Shown one piece after another: positions 23,915 through 34,300 of a stretch of 64,000 nucleotides of DNA. The stretch is from assembly GCA_022496805.1 (NCBI GenBank), contig CM040102.1:18321955-18385954 (forward strand). Reading direction: 5' to 3'. The stretch is from Pohlia nutans. Taxonomy: Eukaryota > Streptophyta > Bryopsida > Bryales > Mniaceae. Numbering within the stretch: the first letter of the stretch is position 1; the number at the start of each line of letters is the position of its first letter. Under the pieces are notes generated by a model. The model saw only the letters and a program-made list of their open reading frames with translations, did not search any database and was not told the DNA's origin. Position numbers and translations under genes: made by a program.

Positions 23915-24520
23915 TTAGAAATCCTGAAAGTCTTCACCAGATCTTAGAGGTGCATCTCTAAGCTGGATTCTGTTTCTTTCATGATCAGGTCTCACCGTTA
24001 AAAATTGCAGAGACCTCTTGCCATCACGACTCCGAATACGTGCATAATGAGACCCATCATCCAAGACCTTGGTCTCCATTCTAGCTGCTGTGATATATGG
24101 TTGTCCAAGTATTATAGGATATGTCCCATAGTTTTGAACAAAAAAGTTTTGCTCAACTTCAACATCGCCAATTTTTGCACATACAGCCGGACAAGCCCCA
24201 TATAATTCTCCTCTTCCATTGTTTGCAGCCCTCATGACCCAACCGTGATGAGTATCAATCGGCCACTTGCCTTTCTCATAAATTCTCCTTGACATGATAT
24301 TTATTTCAGAGCCATGGTCCACAAGTGCCAAGATAGAATCATCCAACTCACCAAGTCTCACTCGTGTCTCCGTAGTGGCCCTTGCCCAAAATGGTTGATA
24401 ATAATTCAACTTTCCTCCTCTTTCACGATCAATTTCATCAACAATTCCACAATCAAAGACATTTGCCTCCACCTCAAATCTTTCTTCATATGCCACCTCA
24501 GTAGTTATTCCATCCACCAT
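23915..24520 (-). CDS. Retrotransposon aspartic protease
   Basis: The 201-residue ORF would process the Gag-Pol polyprotein. The active site is ALVDHGSEINIM, in which DHG replaces the common DTG/DSG. A later PIILGQPYI matches the hydrophobic-Gly motif near the end of the retropepsin fold. It is in the same frame as gag, separated by one TAA (24,557-24,559), and the frame is open from that stop onward, suggesting stop suppression. Four stop codons lie between its end and the pol ORF. Confidence 0.75.
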   Translation of the reverse strand: MVDGITTEVAYEERFEVEANVFDCGIVDEIDRERGGKLNYYQPFWARATTETRVRLGELDDSILALVDHGSEINIMSRRIYEKGKWPIDTHHGWVMRAANNGRGELYGACPAVCAKIGDVEVEQNFFVQNYGTYPIILGQPYITAARMETKVLDDGSHYARIRSRDGKRSLQFLTVRPDHERNRIQLRDAPLRSGEDFQDF

Positions 24521-24556
24521 TTCTTTTCCCTCATCTTGAGTTAGTATGGAATGGGC

Positions 24557-26614
24557 TTATTTCTTTGAGCTCTTCACTTCCATCAACTCATATCCCTTCA
24601 TGCTCAAACCTTCAATAGAATGCTCAGTTTTGGTAACATCTCTTTTGATGTCAATCATACATTCTGCAGCAAACATCTTCAAAATATCATCTTCTTCTTC
24701 ATCAGTAAGATAATCCTTTATCTCTTCAGTTTGATCTTTCTGCTCTTCTAATGCCTCGATATTCATGTTCATAATCTTCTCTTCATCACCCTTTGCATCA
24801 CACATCATATTAAATACTTGCCCGATTTCAATCTCCTCATCCTTTGTCATATGAGTATCCAATGCATGCATCATGACTGTCTCAGCTGTCATTTGCCTTT
24901 TTCTCTTGATAACATCAATGATAAGGTCATGAAAATCTTTCTTGGCAATACCAAGAGCCTCTCTCAATGTAAACTCAATCTTGGCATCCAAAACCCTCTC
25001 CTCCAATATCCCCTTCATGTCAATAGAAGTCTCGATATCAGATTGAAGCTTGTAAGCTGGCCCTTTAGTTTTACCTTTGCCAGAATCTTCCTTCTCTTTG
25101 CCCTTCTTGCTGGTGCTTGAATCTTCCCATATCTTCTCTGGAAGTGGTGCATCTCCAGGATGATTAATAGAAGGTGATTTCTCAGGCCTTTGGCGTGTGT
25201 GAAAACCAGGTCCATCACCCTTTGCAGCCTCTTTAAGCCCTTGATTTTTCTTCTTTAATGTTGGCTCATCAGCATCATCTTCTTCTGCAGGTCTACCCCG
25301 TTTTACTTCAACAGATGCATCATGATTCTCAATGTCATTTTGCACCTCACCCAAAAATGCTTTGATGCTAACTGCATCAACAGGATCCTCCCAACCGGTT
25401 GCCTTTCTGATAGCTTGTGCTCCTCTGATCATAATCTCTCTTGCTGGAGTAGAAGAGGCCTCAATAGTATGATGGTCCACCTCAATATGATATGACTCAA
25501 CTCCCTTAGCACGCAAAGCACTCGACTTCCCCCTCTTCTCATCCATTATTTTCTTCATTCCACCTTTGCCAAAATTAGTGTCCATAGGCAGGTCAGTGGA
25601 TGCATCACGAATCCTCCCATCCTTGAAAGAAACTATACCTTCTTTAAGTGCACCATCATAATCAGTGCAACCACGAAGAGTGTGGTCTATGACATCACAC
25701 CAGATGCATCTCTTCACAAATGACTTTGCACCATCTGATGATTGAGAAGAACTTGCTCCTCGTGCCTTCTTCAATTCACTCATCTCCACCCTCAAATCTC
25801 TGATACCTTTTATAAGCTCTTCAATACTGTCTTCTTCAACTCTCTTGCTTGTTTTTGATGTCTCACCAAGAGTTGTAGGAGCCAATGATAATTTTGGAGC
25901 CCTTGGAACCATCATGGGGTTTGCATCAGTCCGTGAAATAATACCTCTAGACCTCACCCGTCGTTGTTTGGCCACAAGAGTCACCGTTTCTTCCACCCTC
26001 CTCCAATCATTAGTAAAACCACCTTCAGTGGTCCTATCCCCAAGAAGCAAGAGGAGTCTATCCTCTAATGCATCATCGGCTGCCTGCAAAAACATCTCTG
26101 CCTTTCTTGTATCAAGAAGGCGCCTTTCTGCTAAAGACAACTGATTATATTTCTTCTCAAATTCTCTGAGCAGCTCATTTGGGCCCATATCATTCCCGGG
26201 TTGTTGCTCCACCCAATCAAGGAAAGACCTCTTAGTCATCCTCTCCGTATCTTCATCAAAATACTCATCCCTCAATCTCTCATCAAATGTGGCCCATGAA
26301 GTCACATACACATCTTCCCGAATTTCTTGCACCCTCTCACGAATTTCGGGAACCACAGCCAAGTCAAAAGTCAACATCATACGATCCTCAGATACTTGAT
26401 GCACTTCCATTTCACAAACATATACCCTCAAAAAGTTTGTGATATTCTTCCCATCAAATCTCCCAATTTTGTCCACAACACCCTTCAATGCTTTGGTAGC
26501 CTCATGCCCACCAGAGTTTGCTCTATGATGCTCCATATACAGGGCCAATGCCCCCAAAATATTCTCCATATTCATTTGGCCCCCTCCGGAAGCCCCATCA
26601 TGATCCCCCGTCAT
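24557..26614 (-). CDS. Retrotransposon Gag with CCHC zinc knuckle
   Basis: The 685-residue ORF starts MTGDHDGASGGGQMNMEN shortly after the 5' LTR. A capsid-like helical region includes FDERLRDEYFDED and RSFLDWVEQQPGND. The zinc knuckle is CIWCDVIDHTLRGC near residue 307, the CX2CX4HX4C spacing used to package RNA. The C-terminal half is highly charged and probably disordered. The length is large for a gypsy Gag. Confidence 0.85.
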   Translation of the reverse strand: MTGDHDGASGGGQMNMENILGALALYMEHHRANSGGHEATKALKGVVDKIGRFDGKNITNFLRVYVCEMEVHQVSEDRMMLTFDLAVVPEIRERVQEIREDVYVTSWATFDERLRDEYFDEDTERMTKRSFLDWVEQQPGNDMGPNELLREFEKKYNQLSLAERRLLDTRKAEMFLQAADDALEDRLLLLLGDRTTEGGFTNDWRRVEETVTLVAKQRRVRSRGIISRTDANPMMVPRAPKLSLAPTTLGETSKTSKRVEEDSIEELIKGIRDLRVEMSELKKARGASSSQSSDGAKSFVKRCIWCDVIDHTLRGCTDYDGALKEGIVSFKDGRIRDASTDLPMDTNFGKGGMKKIMDEKRGKSSALRAKGVESYHIEVDHHTIEASSTPAREIMIRGAQAIRKATGWEDPVDAVSIKAFLGEVQNDIENHDASVEVKRGRPAEEDDADEPTLKKKNQGLKEAAKGDGPGFHTRQRPEKSPSINHPGDAPLPEKIWEDSSTSKKGKEKEDSGKGKTKGPAYKLQSDIETSIDMKGILEERVLDAKIEFTLREALGIAKKDFHDLIIDVIKRKRQMTAETVMMHALDTHMTKDEEIEIGQVFNMMCDAKGDEEKIMNMNIEALEEQKDQTEEIKDYLTDEEEDDILKMFAAECMIDIKRDVTKTEHSIEGLSMKGYELMEVKSSKK

Positions 26615-26644
26615 TCTTTAACTAAAACTAATTGCCCCAAAGCG

Positions 26645-26664
26645 TCTCTCAGTGGAAGCACCAA
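26645..26664 (-). other. Primer-binding site of the retrotransposon
   Basis: On the - strand, TGGTGCTTCCACTGAGAG begins two bases after the 5' LTR. It starts TGG as expected for pairing with a tRNA CCA end. I cannot name the tRNA from memory. Confidence 0.6.
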
Positions 26665-26665
26665 A

Positions 26666-28000
26666 TGTCGGGTAGAGAGGGTTTTGCTCTGGGAAAACGC
26701 GGGGTTTCTAGCTGCAACTAGTTTGAATTCAAGGTATGGGGAAATATGATAGTGTAATTTATTGTTTATACCATTAAAAACCCAAATCTATGTTTTATTT
26801 TGCAAAATAGCAAACCGTGTAAAGGCTTAAACCTTTAAAAACACTGTCAGCATTCAAATGAATGCCACAGACACATACTTGCTCCAAATCAAGTGTGCTA
26901 TAACTTTCTGGAAAGCTAACACAAAGCTACACAATCTGTAAAAATTTCAAGAGAAAATGATTTACCATTCAATATTTATAGCGTGCTGAAGTTGAGACTC
27001 CAAATATTCACGGCAGCTGTACATCTCTCCACTTCGGGACGCATATCATCTTCATAAAAGCTCCAAATACATGATTCCATAATTTTTTAGAAAGCTAACA
27101 TCACCATCTACGTTGCCTGTAAATCTTAGCTTAAAATATCATACTGTCCGTTTTCTATACTTCGTCAAAAATGGAACTTCTATATTGAGCGGCAGTTTCA
27201 CACCCTCAAACTTCTACAAGCATAACTTTCACGTCCTAACTCCAAAACAAGAGTTTAATAGCTTTTTAGAAAGCTATCAACATAACACATGTGCTCACAA
27301 AATTTCAAAACTAATCGATCATTATACAAATTTCTACAAGAGTTTAAAGCGACTGCCTTTGAATTTCGACGGCATTAAACCCTCTTTCACTTCTCAAGGC
27401 ATAACTTTCTCATACTAACTCCAAATGACAAGCGCCACACACCATTGGAATCACAACAAGAAGAGGAACGTGCTCTCAAAATTTCATTGAAATCCGAGCT
27501 ATACACAGTAAGTCACTTGTCCTCAAACACACGGCACAAAACTAAAAAACTAAAACATGAACACAAGAAGAATGAGGTTCGGGAGAAGAAGGCCCCCCTT
27601 ATCAAGCCACAAGGGGGAACACATCAGCCCATACCTAGCCACATGGGCACCCTAAAACTAATTGGGTGACCCAAAAGTCTCCCATACCTCTATCCATTCG
27701 CTTATTTTAATGATAAACTCACAAAAAACTAAAAGAAAGGTAAAACAATCTTCACCTTTCTTTTCAACAACTATCAAAACTCAAATTAAATATCAAAACT
27801 CATTCTAAGAAGATAAATGTAAAGTTTGACTCTTATTAGTCAAAACACAAGGCAATTAAAACCTTGTAGAGATTATGAATCAATTCATAATCTTTCTCAA
27901 ATATTCCCTATTCATTTCTTCTTTAAATGAGATATCTTAAAACTCATCAAAATAACAATACTATAAGTTTTTACACCATATGCGCATTTGCATCGCGACA
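26666..28000 (-). repeat. LTR (5' LTR relative to transcription)
   Basis: It is 1,335 bp and the same as 18,973-20,307 wherever compared. Transcription of the element should start inside it and run leftwards. The inner border is the primer-binding site. Confidence 0.93.
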
Positions 28001-28064
28001 CCGTCAAATCTGACTTCGAATGGCAGTTGACAGCTGAAGTGTTATGCCGATATAAAATCTTACA
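28001..28064 (+). repeat. Remainder of the left MULE TIR after the retrotransposon
   Basis: CCGTCAAATCTGACTTCG resumes the TIR text broken at 18,972; it equals 18,489-18,552. The similarity to that copy ends at about 28,064. It contains one AGTGTTA near 28,038. Confidence 0.85.
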
Positions 28065-28101
28065 TTTTGCTATATTAAATCTTAGTGTTATTCCAATATA
28101 A

Positions 28102-28212
28102 ATGGTCAAGGTAGAAGAGATTGCTGCAATTGCAACTTCTAAAGCTCTTGTTGAGGTAAAATCCAAGATGTTTAGTAGTTCAGGATTAGATTCTCGAAGT
28201 AAATCTTCCTAA
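28102..28212 (+). pseudogene. Truncated copy of the first transposase exon in the left arm
   Basis: This 36-codon ORF (MVKVEEIAAIATSKALVE and onward to a TAA) is clearly related to the first exon of the transposase on the other arm (MAKVEEIAAIAACEAHVE, start 51,898). It is placed symmetrically in inverted orientation just inside the TIR. The match stops after about 37 residues. Either the original TIRs reached into the gene, or this is a relic of duplicating the right end to make the left. Confidence 0.75.
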
Positions 28213-28880
28213 ACCGACCTTTTCGTTCACTTCAATGGACTTGTCCAACGTCACTAAATCCAATAATTAGAAGATTGATTGCATATCTAGTGCTATCCAC
28301 ATCACTTCAATGCAATTGTTGCTTAGTCAAATCACTTTGCATAACACTGCCTCCAAACCGAAAACCCAATATTAGAATGATTAATTAGGTGAATATTAAA
28401 TGATTTAAAAACCGGTTAAACCTATATCCTCAACCCAAAATCTTCATTGGTAAAATCTAAATCTATTATTGGGCACACAGTCCCTCTTCTAAGAATAGTC
28501 ATATATATAGTTAAAAGAAAGTTACAAGTGAACATACAATTAAATGTATATAGCATGTAAACTCACCCCCAAAAGACCCCTATGATACATATTTTACTCA
28601 AATATGTATTATTCATTAGAAAAACATATGGAAGAAAACCAAAAATAGTGTAGTATTTTATAGTACAAATTGGGAGAGTTTATGACTATTTAAAGTTTGA
28701 ATATCATTTAAATATCATCAATGTAAGATGTTGAGCATATAATTGGACACATGTTCACATCTAGGAATGAACATATTTGTGGTATAGAGATTTTATTTAG
28801 TCGTAAAATTTAGAGAGTAATAGTACTATAGTAAAATTCACGTGATATTTTTCAATAATTGCAAATCCTAGTCAAAAACG
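28213..28880. other. AT-rich MULE interior, no gene
   Basis: No coding signal is seen. One TAACACT lies near 28,330. Confidence 0.4.
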
Positions 28881-29690
28881 AAGCAATGACAGAAAAAATG
28901 CCAATAAATCTAGGGAATAAGAAATTCATAAGATAAAATAAAATTGGAGGGTGTTTATTATGATGTTTGGCAACCAAAGGCACGAAAAAATCTCCTAGAT
29001 GGAGTCTCGGGATTCATGGCTATGTTTTCGAGTAATTGCAAATCGTAGTCAAAGAACAAGGTTTAAAATAAATGCCAATAGCTTATGGAAAAACATGTTT
29101 CACATAAGTAAGACGAAATTTGGAGGATGTTCCTTATGATGTGAGGCATCCAACTCTGCAAAACACTTCCAAATGGCGTCTTGAGGCTCATGGCTTCATT
29201 TTCCACTAATTCAAAATCTTAGTCAAAAAGCAAGTACTTAAAGAAAAATGCCAATAATTTTGGAAAATAAAATTTCATACAATAAAATAAAACTAGAGGG
29301 TTTTTCTTTTGATGTAAACCACAAAAATGCTCAAAAACATTTCCAAATGGAGTCCCGGGATTCATGGCTACATTTTCTAATAATTGCAAATTGTAGTAAA
29401 AAATCATAGTTTAAGAGAAATGCCAATAGCTTATGGAAAACATGTTTCATAAATAAAACAAAAATTGGAGGGTGTTTCTTATGATGTTAAGCACTTAATT
29501 GTTCCCAAACATTTTGAAATGGAGTTTGGGATTCATGATTTCATTTCTAGTAATTGCAAGTCTTAATAAAAAAAATATAGTTTAAGATAAATGCCAATAG
29601 CATATGGAAAATTCATTTTCATAAATAAAACAAAAGTTGAATGGTAGGTGTTCTTTATGATTTTAGGCACCCTAAATCCTTTGCCAAGAA
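28881..29690 (+). repeat. Satellite-like tandem repeat, about 173-bp unit, 4-5 copies
   Basis: The phrase ATGCCAATA recurs near 28,898, 29,073, 29,248, 29,419 and 29,591, giving periods of 171-176 bp. Units share AAATTGGAGGGTGTTTCTTA, CAAATGGAGTC and GGGATTCATGGC at similar distances. Copies are diverged (roughly 75-85% by eye). The length is close to one nucleosome repeat. Confidence 0.8.
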
Positions 29691-30682
29691 GTTGCACCAA
29701 ACTAAAAGTTGTTTGTCAATTTTGGGACACTTTATTTGCTATTGGTTAGAAGACATAAGAGATTTAAAATACCCAAGGAACAACGCAATTTGATTATCTT
29801 CACATGTTCCAAAGAAATCTAATGTGAATCTAGTGTGTGTATAAACACATCGGCTATAATTTTCGAAACTTAAATGTCTTGAGCCTTTATAAATGAAATA
29901 CATATTTAAAGTAAGAAAATGACTACTTATATGTGTGAAAGATCTAGCTGGAAGGCTTTTGATTGATATTCAATTACTAAAATTTATGCCCAATTGTGGC
30001 AGATCTTATGTAGAACAAGTGGTGAAGGTTGTTTAGAACGTATCAATCTTCGAAGATTATTTACAAGAATGTGCACCCTTGAATCACTTTCATGTTTCTT
30101 TTGGTTCAAGTATTTGCCCTATAGAACCAATTGATAGGATCTGATCTAGAATTTCGTTCTTAAGGGGACCACAGAAATTTACATTGTCAACATTGCATTG
30201 GAAGCTTTTGCTTGTCCCCTAGATCCTATTTCGGAGATACTTCACTAAGTTGTTTTCCTACTTAATGATTAGATTTAGTCATACTTTACTATTTATTTTA
30301 TGTCAAATTAAAAATGTAGAAGTATGTCATCTCGTTCACCAAGTTAAAATTGCATTGAATGTAGTTCAGAAGTGACATTGCAAAAAATGTTGGCATGCAT
30401 TTAAGAAACACAAAAATTTCAAATTCATTCCAAGAAATTTTACTCAAATTACACTATTAAAATTTTATTTGTAATCTTGTGTACATAGAAGGAATTATTA
30501 ATTTAATAGGTAGATAATAGAAAAATGGAAAGTTTATATGGCGTTTTGGTTCAACACTATCAAGGGGAAATTCATTCTGCAATCGGCAGCACCCGTACCT
30601 ATAACTATAGCAAATCTTTGAGTCTTCAACGTGTAGTGTACATCTTCTGTAGTGCTAAATCTCTTTGACATAGTTTGATATT
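29691..30682. other. MULE interior without recognised gene
   Basis: AT-rich non-coding DNA; a 67-codon ORF on the - strand near 30,534 shows no motif. Confidence 0.4.
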
Positions 30683-31118
30683 CATGCAAGTATGGAATCC
30701 TAGATATGCTGTGAGTCATATTGACAGTTCTGTGCACAAACGTGGGCGGCGATGGGGAATAAGCGAGGGGGGAGCTTAAATCTGTGAACTTGAAAGAGGT
30801 GATTGATCATAGATACAGTCCTAGTGTTAATTCGCCATAGAATTTTGAGCAGCAATAGTGAGTTAGATAGTCTCCAACTCTAGGTTTACATTAGAAAATG
30901 TGTTTCAAGTATGGAACCCTAGATATGCTATAGAGAATAAGCGAGGGGGAAGCTTAAATCTGTGAACTTGAACGAGGTAATTGATTATAGATAGAGTCCT
31001 AGTGTTAATTCGCCATAGAATTTTGAGCAGCAATAGTGAGTTAGGTAGTCTCCAGCTCTAGGTTTACATTAGAAAATGTGTTTCAAGTATAGAATCCTAG
31101 ATATGCTTTGAGTCATAT
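30683..31118 (+). repeat. Tandem duplication (about 178 bp) upstream of the ULP-like gene
   Basis: AATAAGCGAGGGGGRAGCTTAAATC starts units near 30,759 and 30,937 and is followed by matching text through AGAAAATGTGTTTCAAGTAT. Each full unit has one AGTGTTAATTCGCC. Flanking TCCTAGATATGCT text suggests partial third copies. The placement before the first ULP exon suggests a promoter duplication. Confidence 0.8.
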
Positions 31119-31318
31119 TGACATTTCTGTTCACAAATGTGGACAGGACTTGGACGTTAAAGGAGCATCAATACCATCTAGTGCTATGTTGGACCGGTTG
31201 CGAAAGAATTGCAGGGTGGAAGAACTGATGGCACCAGTTTGAAATAGTTGCAACTTGCACTAAAGGGCACAATTCTAGTACTCCTAGTTAGCTGGTCCAT
31301 GCAGTGATACAATACGCC

Positions 31319-34300
31319 ATGGAGAAGCCGAATGCTAGGGATGGCGCATTTGAGACAGTCGCAGTGTTAGGTACTGCCAGACCTCACGCAGATGCAAGCT
31401 TCATGCAAAAGGTTTGCATCCATGGATACTCGTACTTTGTGCACTATGAATCGCAGGCTCAGATTCAAGAACTCAAGGCAGAGTTCCTCTCAAAGTTAAC
31501 AAGAGGGAAAGCAAAACCGCCTGGTAAAGATGGGAAGGTGAGAACATTGTTCCGGTGTGTTATGTGTGGCCGGGATGATTTTGTAGTAAGTGGAGCCTAA
31601 ACCATCACCGATTTGTGATGGGGTGCCCAAGCAATGGAGGAAAAACGACATTCCCGTACCCGGACATGGAAACAGGACAAGGAAAAACTGGGGAGATGTT
31701 TAGAAAGGGGAAAGCCGTCCAATTCACAGTGGAGCATCATGCAAGAAAGCCCAAATCTGGGGTTGGAAGAGGCTTTAAGCGAACGACCACTACTGCAAAG
31801 GATCCTGAGCAAAACATATCTTACAACACTAGTGGAGACGTGCAACCTGAAGAAGGTGGGAAGAGAGCAAAAAGAGTGTCTATACGTTCAACTACTTCAA
31901 AGGCACAATCACCTTCCAGCAAAGAAGATGAGAGTGAAACAGAGACAACTGGTGAAAACAAAGAGGAATCGGATATTAACGAGGACAAGGGAGTGGACCA
32001 AGGACGTCAAGGGCACGATGGTAGGGACCTAGAAGATGTCAAGGAGGGAGGTGAATCACCAATTGAACAAGAAATGCTAGGAGTGGGTGTTAACAATATG
32101 GACGTTGAAGATGATCAATTCAAAGTACGTTCCCTGTCATTGGTTGTTGCAATGCTTTAAGTGCACAATAGGTTGGACTCCAATGTAACATACATAACAT
32201 CGGTATTGCTTAACACTCTTGTAGGGTGAAGGGACCAGTGTAGATCCTATTTGGAAGAACGTGAATCTCCATAATGCTGATGTATGGAAGGGCAAAGAGG
32301 CAAAGAAGGGAGAAGATCCAAAACTGTGGTTGGCAAATAAAGAGGAAAGCAACATTGAGAAGGATCGTATGCCGTACAAGAAGAAGAGTTTACGTCGTAG
32401 AACTATATTGGTTGATCAGCCCTCGCATATGAAGAAGACGCCAAAAGGAGATACTTCTGTGGTGGAAGAAATCCCTAGAACCCCTCACCTTGATAGTGTT
32501 ATGCAAGGAAAGAGGACGTGTAGTGCGATCGTCACCAACACTACTAATGAGGCGAAGGTCATATCGAAATCGGCTAATCCACAGGCTACAATGGCAAAAC
32601 ACAACATGTTGTCAGGTACTTTGTAAGGCATAATGGATGATGATCAATCTAATCATATCACCACAATTTATATTCCGTACAGTTTTGTACATGGCTGGTG
32701 TTATATAATAACTGTGAATGTGGATAATAGGGGACGGAGTTAGGCATGGCAAGGATCCTAAAGTCACAGAGGTCACAAAGCATAGAAATTCGGAATCTGC
32801 TCAACACAACGACTTGCACCTTCTGTGGATTAAGGGGGAGGACCTTCCACTACCTATATGGTATCATCTAGGAAGGGAGGAGACAGAAGTTGGGAGGTTG
32901 GCGAGACTAAAAAGTGATAAGGCTGAACACGAGAAAATAGCGCAACGTAAAGCCGATGACATGCACCTGAATCTGCAGCAACCTATTGCTCCAGAGGAAA
33001 TCGAGAAAACCAACCTCTACCGCCTATTTGAAACGAAGACCGATTTCTTGCCATGGCCAGCTCTTAAACACGGAGGAATAGGCTTTGTTCAAAGATGGGG
33101 CGAGTTTGCAAGGACTGAAGATTTCCGTACGCGACTATCTAATCTGACGTTGTGGTGGTATGGTCATGCAATGGTACGAGTGTCATTTGAGTAGTTCAAT
33201 AACACTGTCACTAAGTAGTTAAATAACACTATCACTAAGGAGTTCAATAACACTGTCACCTAACACCATCATATTTTGCTTATGGAGCATGTTGTAATGA
33301 CTATTATTATATCAAACTTTAATGCCAATTATCCTATTGCTAATGCCTTGTTTTGTTGGCCATGCATTGCAGCATGCCCCCACCGTAGCTAACGATGTCA
33401 AACTCCGTCTTTCTGAGGCGATCAATGAGTTGAATCAGGCTCTTAATTTGGGAGGCAGTAGTATCCCATTGTCCCGTTCCTTGCACAACACCAGCAGTTA
33501 CATCGACTATTGCAATGAGTTTGAGGCTTAGGTGCAGGCTTGCAAGACTTACGAAGACAACAGCAATAGAGCTCGGCTTGATATTTTGGAAAAAAACAAA
33601 GAAGAATGGATCAAAATTTCAGCTGAGCGAACAGAGGCTATAACATGGGATTGGTGCCCCATTTGGTGGATTATGAAGAACTAGCCAATACTAAAACATG
33701 ACATGCCACCTCAGCCTTCGAAACACGACGGTATGTTTAAACCTATGGCTAGTTTTTTTTATTATAAAGGCTTTGAAGAATGATACTTGTTGGAATGTTA
33801 TTTTGGTGTTAAGCACGTATTGTGCTCGCATTCATAAATAATGTTATGTGTTTTTCAGAAGCTGAGGCAAGGGAGGTGAGGAAGGTCATGATCAAGGACC
33901 GAATTCAGCGTATAAAGCCATCGATGTTGGTGTATGTCTTTCGGATGCTCTTCTACAATTTCTATGGGAAGTTCCGATTGATCTCATGTCCACAATGGGG
34001 ATTGAAGGAGGATGTCTTGCCCGATTGCTGTAAGGACATGACGGCCATACGATGTGCAGTGTCAATGCTGGTTTCTTTAGGTGATTGCCTCTTTTCAAGG
34101 TTTGGTGGAATCAGTAGTGCCGTTGCAACCGAACTATATAATTTAGAATTTGATGAACACGTTTGGGTAAGTGGGGGTAAGGGTTTGCTTGCTGTGCATA
34201 AATGGGTGAAGTCCGTGCAAATTTGCGCGCTCCAAGACATTGCTGTGGAAGACGAGCACCAATTTGTTAGAATTTGGTGCACGACGTTACATGAAGAGTG

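Larger units (their letters stand above)
18973..28000 (-). mobile_element. Ty3/gypsy-like LTR retrotransposon, 9,028 bp, recent insertion
   Basis: Two 1,335-bp LTRs (TGTCG...CGACA) flank gag, protease and pol, all read on the - strand. The target duplication is CCGT (18,969-18,972 and 28,001-28,004), or five bases if the terminal A is counted. The uninterrupted target sequence is preserved in the neighbouring TIR duplicate near 18,487. The domain order RT, RNase H, integrase places it in Ty3/gypsy. The LTRs look identical wherever I compared them, so insertion was recent. It contains none of the AGTGTTA words found all over its MULE host. Confidence 0.93.
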
